From assembly GCF_018873765.1 (NCBI RefSeq), contig NW_025317350.1, positions 558,001 to 622,000 on the forward strand: a stretch of 64,000 nt of DNA, given 5' to 3'. A program made the translations under genes and the position numbers. Below are positions 11,439 through 22,690 of this stretch, one piece after another. The DNA comes from Telopea speciosissima (lineage: Eukaryota; Streptophyta; Magnoliopsida; Proteales; Proteaceae). The notes under the pieces are model-generated. The model worked only from the letters and a program-made list of their open reading frames with translations. It made no database searches and had not been told where the DNA came from. Numbering within the stretch: position 1 is the first letter of the stretch; each line of letters begins with the position of its first letter.

Positions 11439-11742
11439 ACTTGCGCCAGTCATAGCCTCCATTGGGCGACTTGCCTCCTCCGGAGTAGTTCTTCTGACCA
11501 GCCTTTGTTCGGGATGTATTTAGTTTTAGTTTTTTTTTTTGTCAGCTGATGTAAATATTGAAGTAATACTTTCAATCAAACTGATGTAGTGGCTCAGCCA
11601 CAGTTTTCTTTAAATTTAATAGAAATTATGCATCTTTTATTTAATTGCATCTACCTCCCCTGTAGCTTTTAATTATTACTTGTTTTAGTGTTGGTAGCTT
11701 ATTAATCCTAATCTACATCCCATGATTGTAAGAAGAGCCTCA

Positions 11743-11756
11743 CGCTCTGATACCAA
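11743..11756 (-). other. Primer-binding site (initiator Met tRNA)
   Basis: The minus strand reads TTGGTATCAGAGCG a few bases after the LTR end. This is the standard plant retrotransposon site for priming reverse transcription. Confidence 0.8.
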
Positions 11757-11760
11757 GCTC

Positions 11761-12069
11761 TATCACACCCCAAACCACCCCCTGGGAGGATTAGGTAGGT
11801 GATCCAAATTGCGTAACAGCAATCCGCCAAATCCCACAGATCTAGAAGCAGTTATTACATTCACAGTCCCACATCCATCACTTTGCCATAAGCAAGATCA
11901 GAGTGCTGCAGATATACTACAATTATGATAGCAAAAGAGAAAGCGTAGCGATACGGGAATGATGGTAATATAATATATATATATATACAAAGTGTTCTGA
12001 AACATTCCCACCCAGATACAACCCACAAAGAGAAACTAAGCTGACAAAAGCTAAAAGAAAGGAAGAAAA

Positions 12070-12106
<37 letters not shown>

Positions 12107-14973
12107 GAGATAACTCAACTCCAAAAAGAAAGTAAGAAAACTATAGTAGAATCTTAAGTAGAACGGGGATAAACTCCTAACAAAAACAAAAAGGAGTCCC
12201 CAAGACAAAAAGCATCAAGTGCACTCTTCAACGGTCTTCATCAATGACCACCGAGAATGCACGCATCATCGGCACGACCTCCGTCGGGGTCCACACCAAT
12301 ATCATCATAATAACCAGGGTTCTCCTCCTCGTAATGAGCCTCCATGCCACAGCGGCATCAATTTGCAAAATCATTTAAAGAAAAACATATATAACAGAGT
12401 GTGAGCCCCACTAAGCTCGTGAGCAAAACATATCATCATGCATGCACGTGCAACCACAATCCACATGTTCCTATATGATATGCAAGTCCAGATTATTTAT
12501 TAGCCACCTAGCATTACAACTAAGTTAGGTCAGTGCTACTCCAATCCCCAATATATGTATCCCTGGTGCAGGCTTGGTTACCCCTTCCCGCAATACACCC
12601 ATTGAGTTGTCGGAGAGGACTAGTCAGCTCCCACATTCGTTCACCAAGGTCAGCCCGACCAGCCCTCTGTGATTAACCTATAGGGAAATCCATCACATTT
12701 CTCTTTCCCTTTCATTTCTAGCTTATAGCCCATAATCACCATTCCGGTGCAAACACATTTCTTTTCTTTTCTCATATATACATATGGTCACCTTCACAGG
12801 CATCCAACACCTTAACCCCTGTTGGCAAGGGTGCGTAGCACAGGTGATGAAACTCTAACCCCATGTCTATATGGCATCGTATGAGTCAGGTGGTGTCAAC
12901 CGCTTCCCATACTACGGGCTACCACAGGCCTCATTTCCAAGCCGACTATGGCATCTAGTCTAACAATCACAATCATCAGATAAAATTCATAGTGTTGATC
13001 AACAGACAATCGATGTGTAATAGTTTGAATAATTGAATAGAATTTAAATAACACAGCATTTATAATTTGAATTTAATTACCTGGCATAGCATCACAGTTA
13101 CATGTACATACACTATAATATTTCACTCACCTGGGTCTGGTTCTAGGAACTCGATTGCAATTTTAGTTCCAACAACAGTTTGGTTGTAGGCCTCGAGCAC
13201 GGGATCAAATCCTAGATATAAATCAGAAATTGTTATTTTAATATTCCAATCTATCTCTTGCACTGGGCCTTAGGTCTATGTTCTGGTGCATCATCCAGAG
13301 ATGGTGGCCTAGGGGTAAAATGGTCATTCTCAATGTTACTACTTGACCCTAGGTCATAGTAGGTTTACTGTGCTGCCCTCAGCTTGACAGTGCTACAGGA
13401 CCAAGCACAGGCAGGGTTTCCATCACCTGCGGGGCCCACTTGGGTTCCTAAGCCAATCCTTCATAAGGACAAATGTGGGGAGGGACTTTTACGTCATTTT
13501 TCACCTTCCCACACAGTACCATGGCCAATGGGTGAGGTCCCCCAAGCTAGAATGCCAAAACAGCAGTGTTTCACTCACTGGGCGATGGCTCTGGGTATTG
13601 GGTGCATCGCCCAGAGTCTGTAAACCGAGATTTGGCTGAGATCCCTAGGTTGCTGCTTATGGGAAGTGACCAAAACATCTCCCCATGCATGTTAGGGTGT
13701 TAGGTACCCCTAGGGGTGATCTTTATTTTGGTCCATATGGATTCTCCACTGGGCCCACTACTTGGCTGCCAGAGGCTGCCCAGATAGCCCAATGAATAGT
13801 GTCACAGGGTTTTCTCCAGTTACAGATCTGCATTTTGGTCACATGCAAGGCTGTAAACAGATGTAAAATGATGATCCTAGGCTGCTATCACCTAGGGCTT
13901 GGTCCCATGCAGCCAGGGTTTGCATCTAGGGCTCCAATCAGTCAAATAACTATGCATCTGGCAGTGCAGCTATGCATAGCCAAATTTTGACTCCAAGACC
14001 AGCATAACAACCCTGTATTTTTACTCAAAAATCTCAGATCTTCCATGCTTCACACTTGCATGGCAGATCTGGAGCAGTTCTAGGTAGTTCCCAGTTGTTC
14101 TGGGCTGCCAGAGAGCAGAAATCCATCCAAAACACAGGCATCAAAAGGAGCAGCAGGTTTGGGTACAGATGTGTATACCTGAGCTGAGCTTGGGTGCTAC
14201 AAAATCTGGGCTCAGGTGTGAGCAGCTCCCCCTCTTCCTTCCTTCCTCTCTTTCTTCTTCTTCTTCGTCTCTTCTTTCTCTCTTCTTTCTCTTCTTTTCT
14301 CTCCCATGAAATGAGCAGTACCAAAGGCTCTAAATGAGCCCAAGACTCATCTATTTATAGGCCCAACCCATACTAGAGTTTGTTTGGCTGCTAAGGCCCT
14401 TTTTCAAAATGAGTTTTTGGATTGCTTCTCAGTGATTTTGGGCACACTGGTGGGGTCCACAGTGAACCAAGGGTATGAGGTGATCCCTCAGACTCCCCTC
14501 TATCTATGGAGGGTGCCCATGTCCATTATGAGTGGTCCCCATAATTTAAAATCAATTTAATATGCTGTTTTGCACACTGGGTGATGTCTCTGGGCCTTGT
14601 CTGCATCGCCCAGTGCATCGACCAATGGTTCCAGCAAGGCTGAAACACAGTGGGGCTTGCACAGGGGTTTGACCCATGGTTAGGGCATTGTCCCCACATG
14701 CCACTTAGGGTTTTTAAACATATTTCCAAGGGTGGGTCCCACAGTTTTGGAGAGGAAAGAGATTACCTGGAGTCCAGGCCGTACATAATGCTATGAGCTG
14801 TGTAGCTACAGGGGTCAGCTATCCATCTTCTAACAGGTATGTAGGAAGACATGCACAGGGTTTCCTCATTAAACCAAATCATTGGAGTGATACTCCACAG
14901 TGTTCTTGGTTGCCTGGTCAAGGGTTCCTGTCCTTCAATCAAAATTCCAGCCAGTTAGGAGTAGGGTTTGACA
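11761..14973 (-). repeat. 5' LTR of the gypsy element (3213 bases)
   Basis: It begins TGTCAAACCC at 14973 and ends GGTGTGATA at 11761 on the minus strand. It contains hairpin-forming motifs built on CTGGGCGATG and CATCGCCCAG near 13570-13615 and 14576-14625, a pyrimidine/purine-rich block at 14215-14310, and the acceptor-like module near 12230-12430. The first part matches 46703-48910 on the plus strand. Confidence 0.75.
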
Positions 14974-15125
14974 GTTTATCGGTCATTGACCATTTTTTAT
15001 CACTGACTATTTTTTGACCGTTTTTGGTCACTGATCATCGTCTTCTGACCGTTTTTGGTCACTGACCGTTTTTTGATTGTCTTCAGTCATTGACCATTTT
15101 TTGGTCACTAATTAACATGTTGGTC
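14974..15125. repeat. Degenerate GTCACTGACC repeats
   Basis: Six or more degenerate copies of a 16-24 base phrase such as TTTTTGGTCACTGACCGT lie head to tail. The phrase has internal inverted symmetry (GGTCA and TGACC). Related wording occurs at 9425-9460 on the other side of the gypsy element, so the element may have landed in this repeat. Confidence 0.6.
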
Positions 15126-16252
15126 TTGACTGAAATAAATTTTGGTCACTAAAGAGTAATGCAACTATGGAACTACAATCTATGCCTGTCGACAGACGCT
15201 GGAAGTATTTAATGGCTTTAATTTTTGTGGCTTAGTAGTGTAAGGTGTGTTTAATGATGTTGGTACTTGTGCATTAACAAAGGAGGTAAGTGCTACCGAT
15301 ATTATCATCTATCATCAAGCATGTTCCCTGATTCATCTTTTTCCTTGTTCCAAGGGTGATCTGGAGCTTAAAAGGGATGTAACCGGTAGACTTCACATTT
15401 TGGGTGCATGTGCTGTAGTACGGATTTTGTAATTTTTTTTTAAACAAATTAGTTTTGTTTTCTTTTTTGGTGATTATAAATATTCATGATTCTCTTTTGA
15501 GTTTTTTTTCCCCATTCGTCATTTATGTCTGTCTAGCATTATATAACATTACTACTCCATTTTGTTTTTTAACGAATTATTTTTGTTTTCTTTTTTTTTC
15601 TGATTATAAAATTTTCATGACTCTCTTTTGAGTTTTTTTCATCAATAGGTAAGCAAGGTATTAAGGTGACCCACCTCTTATTGTTTTTATGCATAGCCAA
15701 AGTATACATAATAAATTTAGTACTCCTTTACACTTTGTTCCTAATACATTACTTGTGGAAAGTGTTCACCATCTTCTGACATAGAATTTGGAAATGGATG
15801 TCACATGTTTGGAAGATATTACTGTATGCTGCAATGGATTATCTTGTTTCATGGTTACAACATTCACTGCAATGATACTGTATAGGATATCATGCTATAG
15901 GATTATCTGTGAGACTTCCTTTGATTTAAGTATTTAACTAATGCAACATTAGTAGCAACTGTTGTACGTTCACCAATTTGTTCTCAATTAGATGGGAGCA
16001 GACTCTTTGTGAATGTCAATATGTGTATGATTAGGGAATACCATTTATGTGTCATTATGAAGCAACTGCAGAATGACTTTTTTTAATCTCTAGCTTGAAG
16101 CACCATGAGAATGTTTACCTCCTAACTTCAATATATTTATAATTCCAGATATATTTGAGTTATTGTAGAGTGTGTAACATCATATCACAACTTCCACAAT
16201 GCCATTCTTTTTAGGACAAATTGTCTTTGATTGCCAACCACTGTGCTGCAGT
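15126..16252. other. No gene recognised
   Basis: Mostly AT-rich sequence. An open stretch at about 15257-15431 ends LELKRDVTGRLHILGACAVV and is followed by T-rich sequence. I do not recognise it, and it is too short to call a gene. Confidence 0.35.
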
Positions 16253-16257
16253 CAGTC

Positions 16258-16587
16258 TATGGACGTATATGAGTATTCAACTCCCTAAGGATGTGATTGA
16301 AGACAAATATAGAAACCCAGTGGATTTGATTGAAGACAAATTGAAGATTTGATTGAATTTGATTGAAGACAAATTGAAGATCATTGGAGCTGTGATTGAA
16401 TATATTTAAGGCAAGCCATGTGTGCAATATCTTTGTATAATATTCTATTATCACATGTGATAATAGGTGTAAAGATTTGTAAAGATTTGTAGAGATCACC
16501 CAACCGATTGGGGTGCCCATGTATTATTTAAACATCATGCAATACAAGGTAATCCAAGGAATTTCAACCCAATCATGTGTGTCCACA
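16258..16587 (+). repeat. 5' LTR of the copia element
   Basis: Starts TATGGACGTATATGAG and contains three imperfect copies of TGATTGAAGACAAAT within about 70 bases. The same sub-repeats occur in the 3' LTR. Confidence 0.85.
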
Positions 16588-18416
16588 ATCTCAATTCTCC
16601 TCACCCTTGCACCATCCCCCACCCTACCACGCCAGCTGCAAATTCACCAATGCCCAATAACCAATCGACCCTGCTTCCATCCACCATGACCAACACAGTC
16701 CTATCACCCTTGATAGTGGCAGCCCGACACCACCACCTCAGCGACTCGGTCCCTCACTGACCTATATCAATACACAACAACCTTGGAACCCGCCACCACG
16801 TCCCCACCCAATGAGGCTGTGATCTAAGCATGGTGCGCCCACAGCCCTCACCTCATCTGTCCAAATGGCTGAACCCACTTGCTACACCCAAGCCAAAAAA
16901 ATCCTAGAATGGAGAGCTGTAATGGCAGAAGAATTCAATGCCTTGGTTCAAAATGGAACATGGAGTTTAGTCCCACATACACCTGGACTAAATATAGTTG
17001 GTTCAAAATGGGTTTATCGTATTAAACGAAAGGCAGATGGCAGTTTGGAAAGGTTTAAGGCCCGGTTGGTAGCCAAAGGATATCACCAACAGCAAGAAAT
17101 TGACTATACTAAGACTTTTAGCCCTATTGTGAAACCCACAACAATTTGCACCATTCTTGTGATAGCAGTTTCACAGGGCTGGGGCATTCGTCAATTAGAT
17201 GTTCGAAATGCATTCCTCCATGGTGTCCTCAAAGAGGAGGTATACATGACCCAACCTCAAGGCTTCACAGATCCCAATTACCCCACTCATGTATGTCGAC
17301 TACATCGCTCCCTATACGGTCTCAAACAAGCCCCTCAGACTTGGTTCCAAAGGTTATCCCAATTCCTTGAAAAAGTGGGATTCAATGCCTCCAAGACTGA
17401 CCCATCCCTGTTCATATACAGCAGTGGCTCCACTAGAATGTATGTCTTGGTCTATGTTGATGACATATTGGTCAACGGCAACCATATGGGACAGGTTACT
17501 ACCATGATTGAATAGTTGGGCACAGAATTCAGTCTCAAAGATTTGGGACCTTTACATTTTTTTTCTTGGGATTGAGGCTCATCAACATCCTAAAGGAATC
17601 TTGCTTTGTCAAATGAGGTGTATTGATGACCTCCTAAATAGATCTTGGATGGATGATTGCAAACCCCTCCTAAAACCTATATCAACCACAGTAACATCAT
17701 CTAAGTCAGGGGGTGAGTCCTTCAGAGATGATACTCAGTATCGGTCCATTGTTGGGGCTCTTCAGTAGGTCACCCTCACTAGACCGGATGTGGCCTCTTC
17801 GGTCAATAAAGTGTGTCAGTACATGCATGCTCCCACAGAGGGCCATTGGGCACTGGTAAAATGCATTTTGCGCTACCTCAAAGCCACATGGACTCATGGT
17901 CTACTTATAGAACGGTCCGCTGATAACACCCTACAAGCATTCTCTGATGCAGATTGGGCAGGCAGCTCTGAGGACTGTAAGTCTACAGGAGGATATGCAG
18001 TTTATCTAGGCCCAAATTTAGTGTCTTGGAACTCCAGAAAGCAGCGCACTATGGCACGCTCCTCTACCGAATCAGAGTATAAGGCCATAGTCGATGCCTC
18101 TACGGAACTTGTATGGTTGGAATCTTTGCTCTGTGAGCTTGGTCATTCCATAAGTGGTCCTCCAATTTTATGGTGCGACAATATTGGAGCCACTTATTTG
18201 TCTGCAAACCCAGTGTTTCATGCTAGAACCAAGCATGTGGAAATTGACTTCCACTTTGTTCGGGATCGAGTCGCTAAACGACAACTATCTTTGTAGTTCA
18301 TCTCCACCGCTGATCAAATAGCTGATGTTTTAACCAAGGCACTAGCCTACGGCCAAGTTCCAATTCTTGCGTGACAAGTTGAAGGTCCATTATCTCTCCC
18401 CTCCAACTTGAGGGGG

Positions 18417-18750
18417 TGTATGGACGTATATGAGTATTCAACTCCCTAAGGATGTGATTGAAGACAAATATAGAAACCCAGTGGATTTGATTGAAGACAA
18501 ATTGAAGATTTGATTGGATTTGATTGAAGACAAATTGAAGATCATTGGAGCTGTGATTGAATAAATTTAAGGCAAGCCATGTGTGCAATATCTTTGTATA
18601 ATATTCTATTGTCACATGTGATAATAGGTGTAAAGATTTGTAAAGATTTGTAGAGATCACCCAACCGATTGGGGTGCCCATGCATTATTTAAACCTCATG
18701 CAATACAAGGTAATCCAAGGAATTTCAACTCAATCATGTGTGTCCTAACA
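18417..18750 (+). repeat. 3' LTR of the copia element
   Basis: Begins TGTATGGACG right after a purine-rich tract (GAGGGGG, 18410-18416) that serves as the polypurine tract, and ends CCTAACA. Confidence 0.85.
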
Positions 18751-18755
18751 CAGTC

Positions 18756-19685
18756 AGTCAGTCTTCTTTAAGCTTTCAACTGATACTAACTCAGTAATCT
18801 CATATTATGGTGACCTCATATGGTGCTTCATCTCTATATTGTGTTAGATATCATGTGAAAACTAACAAGTTTGTTGTACCTAGGTTCTCAACATGTGTCT
18901 GCAGAATGCATTTCATATGTGATGAGATTTGTTTCAATGTTAGCATGGGTTAGGCGTTCCTACAGGCCAGACAGAAACGAGTACTGGAACTGGTATGAAT
19001 AATGTTCCAGAAAATAAAGTTCTGGAGTCCATTAATTAAAGAGAAAATAAGACTGCATGGCCTATGAACTGTACCAAGTGAAATAGTTTGAAGGTATGAA
19101 AACAGGAAAGGAATATGAGTTACTTGCCTTTTGGGGTCTATCAAGAAGGGAGAGCCAAGGGGCCTGGGGATCCACCTAGGTAAAGGAGATCTATCTGCGG
19201 GGAAACTGCTACAGATCCACTGGAAAACATAAATTCATTCAATTAACCGTTGTGCTTACAAATAAGGATGAGTTCCCCTTCGTATAGATTTTTTGAAGAC
19301 ATGCAAACATTGAATAACCCTTAGAATTCCATGACCCACAAGTTCCTAATCAAACTAGATTCACCTAGAAGATACTTGACCAATTAGTACTTCTTGAATG
19401 AGTCAAGCACTCAAAGGCTTGTTCACTGTCCCTAACTACCTTGGGTTGGGTACACAAATATTTTCTTGTAATTTCACTTAATTTTAAGCCTTCGGTGGGC
19501 AGACCTTCTACGTTTTGAATTTGAGCATTATGTAGCACTTCACTTCTAGGAAACACCCTAGTGTTCATATTTAAGATGCTTTAAGTTTATACTCCTGTGG
19601 TAACTCCCCTCCCCCCCCTCCCTCCCTCCCCCCAAAAAAAAAAAAAGATAAAGATAAAGAGAGAGAGAGATTAAACTAACGTAAC
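18756..19685. other. No gene recognised
   Basis: No convincing exon is visible. A CT/A-rich low-complexity patch lies at 19608-19670. The sequence precedes the left arm of the kinase inverted repeat and may be intron or intergenic DNA. Confidence 0.4.
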
Positions 19686-20269
19686 TTCTAGGTGGTTTTA
19701 GAGCTTTGCAAAGGCCATTTGCCAAATTTTTAATAATAGTTGAAAGGAATATGGTAACCTGGTGATTGGTAATATAATTGATGAACTTTTGGAGTCCAGG
19801 ATCTTTTGTGGGAGCTATTTAATTGTGAATCCAGACCCTTGCATGACTTGTATGGTTGCACAATTGATACTTCTCACTTAAGATTGATGAGAAAATAGAT
19901 TTCCTTGTGCCATAAGTGATGCTTCTATATTGACTTCATTTGCTTTTGAATGAAATCTGTATATTTCTTGTACCCACAAGATTTGCTTTAACATATAATG
20001 TCTTTTTTTCTTTTTCTTTTTTACCAGGGTCTTTTGGTGAGATTGTGAAGGCCTCTTGATGTGGAACACCTGTAGCTGTGAAACGCATTCTTCCTTCTCT
20101 TTCAGACGATAGATTGGTGATGTAATATCCTCTGTATACCTCGGTTGTTCCCTAGAGCAAGTTAAAGTATTTTGGTTCTATAGGGCTTAGTTGATCCATG
20201 ATTTATGTTTCATCTATCATTTCTTTTTCGTTTGTTCCGAGAATATTATTTCCTTTGTAAAGCAAAGCC
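19686..20269 (+). repeat. Left arm of a ~0.58 kb inverted repeat carrying a kinase exon
   Basis: This arm is the reverse complement of about 21976-22566 with scattered differences (perhaps 3-5%). The arms are separated by about 1.7 kb. Both include exon and intron flanks of a VIK-like kinase gene. The outer boundary is at about TTCTAGGTGGTTTTAGAGC, and the inner boundary at GTAAAGCAAAGCCA. Confidence 0.85.
20028..20121 (+). pseudogene. VIK: VIK-like Raf-type kinase exon, plus-strand copy
   Basis: Plant VIK (VH1-interacting kinase) and ILK-group enzymes are ankyrin-repeat, Raf-like protein kinases. After a TTTTTACCAG acceptor the exon reads GSFGEIVKAS, a stop codon, then CGTPVAVKRILPSLSDDRLV, and ends at a GT donor (20122). 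GSFGEIVKA is the glycine-rich loop and VAVKR holds the ATP-binding lysine. The in-frame TGA stands where the family has a Trp. The same stop occurs in the inverted copy, so the gene was already dead when it was duplicated. Confidence 0.85.
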
Positions 20270-20272
20270 AAG

Positions 20273-20712
20273 ATGTTGGAGACTACACTTGCACCGATAA
20301 CACAATTCAAAAGGTGTTTTTGGTCACAGACTTTGTTGGTACCCTATTCAGTATATAGATGGCAGTTTCCAGTGCGAAACCCCAAAAACTCAATGGCAGC
20401 TCTAAATAATTCAACATGGACCGAACCATGTCCAACAAGGTTCGGTTCCTCCTTTCTGAAACTCTGTCCAGTTGAGGTGTTCCTGGGGTGGTCACTGAGT
20501 TATAATCCTAGCTTCTTTCAGATAATCCTTGAACTCATCTGATAAATACTCTTCTCCTCGATCGGATCGGAGGCACCTAATGCTATTACCCAACTATTTT
20601 TCAACCTCCGCTAAGAACTCCTTGAATTTCTCAAAGGTTTCCGACTTGCGGTGCATCAAGTATATGTAACCATAATGAGAGTAATCAACAGTGATGGTTA
20701 CTCCCATCGATA
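20273..20712 (-). mobile_element. Ty1/copia integrase fragment
   Basis: The minus strand shows integrase-core wording: TVDYSHYGYIYLMHRKSETF, then LRSDRGEEYLSDEF, then ERRNRTLLDMVRSM and WGFALETAIYILNRVPTKS. No gag or reverse transcriptase adjoins it. It is a fossil fragment directly abutting the left kinase arm. Confidence 0.85.
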
Positions 20713-20744
20713 TCCATGATCTTGATGCACTGCAAGTCGAAAAC

Positions 20745-21231
20745 CTAGAACAATACAAAATAATACAGGGATCAAATCATTACCTAGAGCCTCACAGTTG
20801 CAAGACCTCCAGTCGATGATAGCCCTTTCTCTATCATTCCACACACCACGCGAAGCTTTGCGTTCCCCGCACGGTCAAGTTAACTCCTCCATACTTCCAA
20901 GAGCACAAGAGCTTGGACTATCTCTAAGATCAAACACTAAGAGAAGGAGAAGGTGAAAACGATTTTAGGAGGGAGAGGGAGAGGGAGAGATCCACGATTG
21001 GGTGCCTTGTATGTTCTCTTGAGTTTTTGGCAATCTCTAGTAATATATAAGATATGCCCAACTCTCTTCCCAAATTGGCAGCTCACATAGGCGAGGCATA
21101 TTGAGTTTCCTATTGGGACTCAATTGCTAGCCCATCAAATCTTTTCCAACAAGGAAAGATATACATTGCTAGGGGAATCAAATATTGGGTTGAATATCCA
21201 ATATTCACCCAATAAGTTTCCTTTTCTAACA
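20745..21231 (-). repeat. Copia LTR, minus orientation
   Basis: On the minus strand it starts TGTTAGAAAAGGAAACT at 21231. It matches the plus-oriented LTR at 22691-23172, so the pair of LTRs faces in opposite directions rather than the same way. Confidence 0.8.
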
Positions 21232-21450
21232 CTTGGCTATATCTAAAGCAAAGTTAACAGTTGTAGATGGACTTAGTGATCCCTTTGCTTGAGGTATTGG
21301 TAAAGATCACCCTAACACAGCATATAATTGTAACTATAATTTTGAAAAGCGGGTAGTTGAGCAAAAAACTTGGCCCGGTTATCTAAAAATCAGCTATAAG
21401 GAAAAAAAGGGGAAACTGGAATATCAACTAGAATTAAGAATCAATGTTAC

Positions 21451-21571
21451 CCCTCGTAGATACTCAGTGATCAACATCAGCGGCTTCTTATCAGTGACTG
21501 CTCCAAGGAATTGGACAATATTGGGGTGGCGCAGCTTCACTAGCAAATTCACCTCATGCCTGAAATCCTGG
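21451..21571 (-). pseudogene. VIK: VIK-like kinase, next exon (minus strand)
   Basis: Following a TTGATTCAG acceptor the minus strand reads QDFRHEVNLLVKLRHPNIVQ, FLGAVTDKKPLMLITEYLRG, and then a GTAACA donor at about 21450. This is the next stretch of the N-lobe of the same kinase, and it is intact over this exon. Together with the exon at 22221-22127 it shows that the original gene lies on the minus strand, with an intron of about 0.55 kb between the exons. The later kinase motifs (HRDL, DFG) are not found downstream, where copia sequence begins. Confidence 0.85.
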
Positions 21572-21975
21572 CTGAATCAACAGAGCATAGAACAAATAAG
21601 GAACTTGTACTTTAAAAGCAGAAATAAATAAACTAGGAAACATACGCCTGTAAAACCCATTATTATAACAGTTAATCCAATTAATTTAAAATGTGAACTA
21701 TAAATTAGTTTCAATTTCAATGGAAAATCATTGTTTCTTGGAATTGAATGATTGATGCAGTAGTTTTTAATTAAAGCAACACCATCTCTTCCATGGTGGA
21801 TAAAAAGGATTAATCCAATAATCTCTCATAAATCCCATTTCAACCTGTTAAAATCAAATGTTCTTGGAGATTAACTGTAAACATCTATGGAATTGCCATA
21901 TGGCATGAGTATGCCAGGTAAAGCCACTTCCAAGTGGCATAGAAAATTATCTCCTTCTGGTGAATTTGTGGTGTC

Positions 21976-22566
21976 GATGGCTTTGCTTTACAAAGGAAAT
22001 AATATTCTCGGAACAAACGAAAAAGAAATGATAGATGAAACATAAATCATGGATCAACTAAGCCCTATAGAACCAAAATACTTTAACTTGCTCTAGGGAA
22101 CAACCAAGGTATACAGAGGATATTACATCACCAATCTATCATCTGAAAGAGAAGGAAGAATGCGTTTCATAGCTACAGGTGTTCCACATCAAGAGGCCTT
22201 CACAATCTCACCAAAAGACCCCTGGTAAAAAAGAAAAAGAAAAAAAGACATTATATGTTAAAGCAAATCTTGTGGGTACAAGAAATATACAGATTTCATT
22301 CAAAAGCAAATGAAGTCAATATAGAAGCATCACTTATGGCACATGGAAATCTATTTTCTCATCAATCTGAAGTGAGAAGTATCAATTGTGCAACCATACA
22401 AGTCATGCAAGGGTCTGGATTCACAATTAAATAGCTCCCACAAAAGATACTGGACTCCAAAAGTTCATCAATTATATTACCAATCACCAGGTTACCATAT
22501 TCCTTTCAACTATTATTAAAAATTTGGCAAATGGCCTTTGCAAAGCTCCAAAACCACCTAGAACAA
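21976..22566 (-). repeat. Right arm of the kinase inverted repeat
   Basis: Reverse complement of 19686-20269. It is continuous on the minus strand with the next kinase exon, so this arm is probably the original locus and the left arm the copy. Confidence 0.8.
22127..22221 (-). pseudogene. VIK: VIK-like kinase exon, minus-strand copy
   Basis: Minus-strand counterpart of the exon at 20028-20121, reading GSFGEIVKAS, stop, CGTPVAMKRILPSLSDDRLV. The TGA matches the other arm. One Val is Met here, and there is one extra G next to the acceptor. Confidence 0.85.
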
Positions 22567-22690
22567 CCTCAAGAGCCTAGATGGAGTGGGAGGTCTATCC
22601 GGCCACCAACTCGTTTGAACCTTCTCATAGAGGAGGATCATGAGGTGGAACCTCTTGTAAGATCGGATCTTACAGTAGGATGGAGGAGAT
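22567..22690 (+). mobile_element. Copia linker fragment before the LTR
   Basis: It reads WSGRSIRPPTRLNLLIEEDH, the type of linker found between integrase and reverse transcriptase in copia elements. It is followed by a purine-rich GGATGGAGGAGAT that could be the polypurine tract of the next LTR. It joins directly to the right kinase arm. Confidence 0.7.

Larger units (their letters stand above)
9465..14973 (-). mobile_element. Ty3/gypsy element with 3.2 kb LTR, broken
   Basis: On the minus strand the 5' LTR runs from 14973 (TGTCAAACCC) to 11761. A primer-binding site matching initiator methionine tRNA follows (TTGGTATCAGAGCG, 11756-11743), then only about 0.9 kb of internal sequence (11742-10859), then a partial second LTR (10858-9465). 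The LTR start is shared with the Tekay/Del-like LTR at 46703, so the lineage is probably the same. The two LTR copies differ by very roughly 5-10% where I compared them, so the insertion is older than the copia elements nearby. No gag-pol domain is found inside. A 10-base string GTTTATCGGT borders both sides (about 9446 and 14974) and may be part of the target. Confidence 0.7.
16258..18750 (+). mobile_element. Ty1/copia element, short form with both LTRs
   Basis: The direct LTRs at 16258-16587 and 18417-18750 differ by about six bases in 330 (near 2%), so the insertion is recent on the scale of the window. CAGTC borders both ends (16253-16257 and 18751-18755), a clean 5-base target duplication. 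The internal part encodes only reverse transcriptase and RNase [29 protein letters not shown] and VYVDDILV at 16865-17515, and DADWAG and [11 protein letters not shown] at 17945-18100. No gag, protease or integrase is seen, so it would depend on other copies. The element is broken at several points. Confidence 0.9.

Noticed and set aside
14034-14324. Very basic minus-strand frame (runs of Arg, Lys and Glu)
   Set aside because: It is a shadow of a CTT/TCT-rich low-complexity block inside the long LTR.
15247-15431. Short frame ending LELKRDVTGRLHILGACAVV as a host exon
   Set aside because: No splice sites or family match could be argued. It was checked against the ankyrin part of VIK from memory without agreement.
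19139-19222. Plus-strand text reading GEPRGLGIHLGKGDLSAG as an exon
   Set aside because: Short and unsupported by splice sites or by a family I can name.
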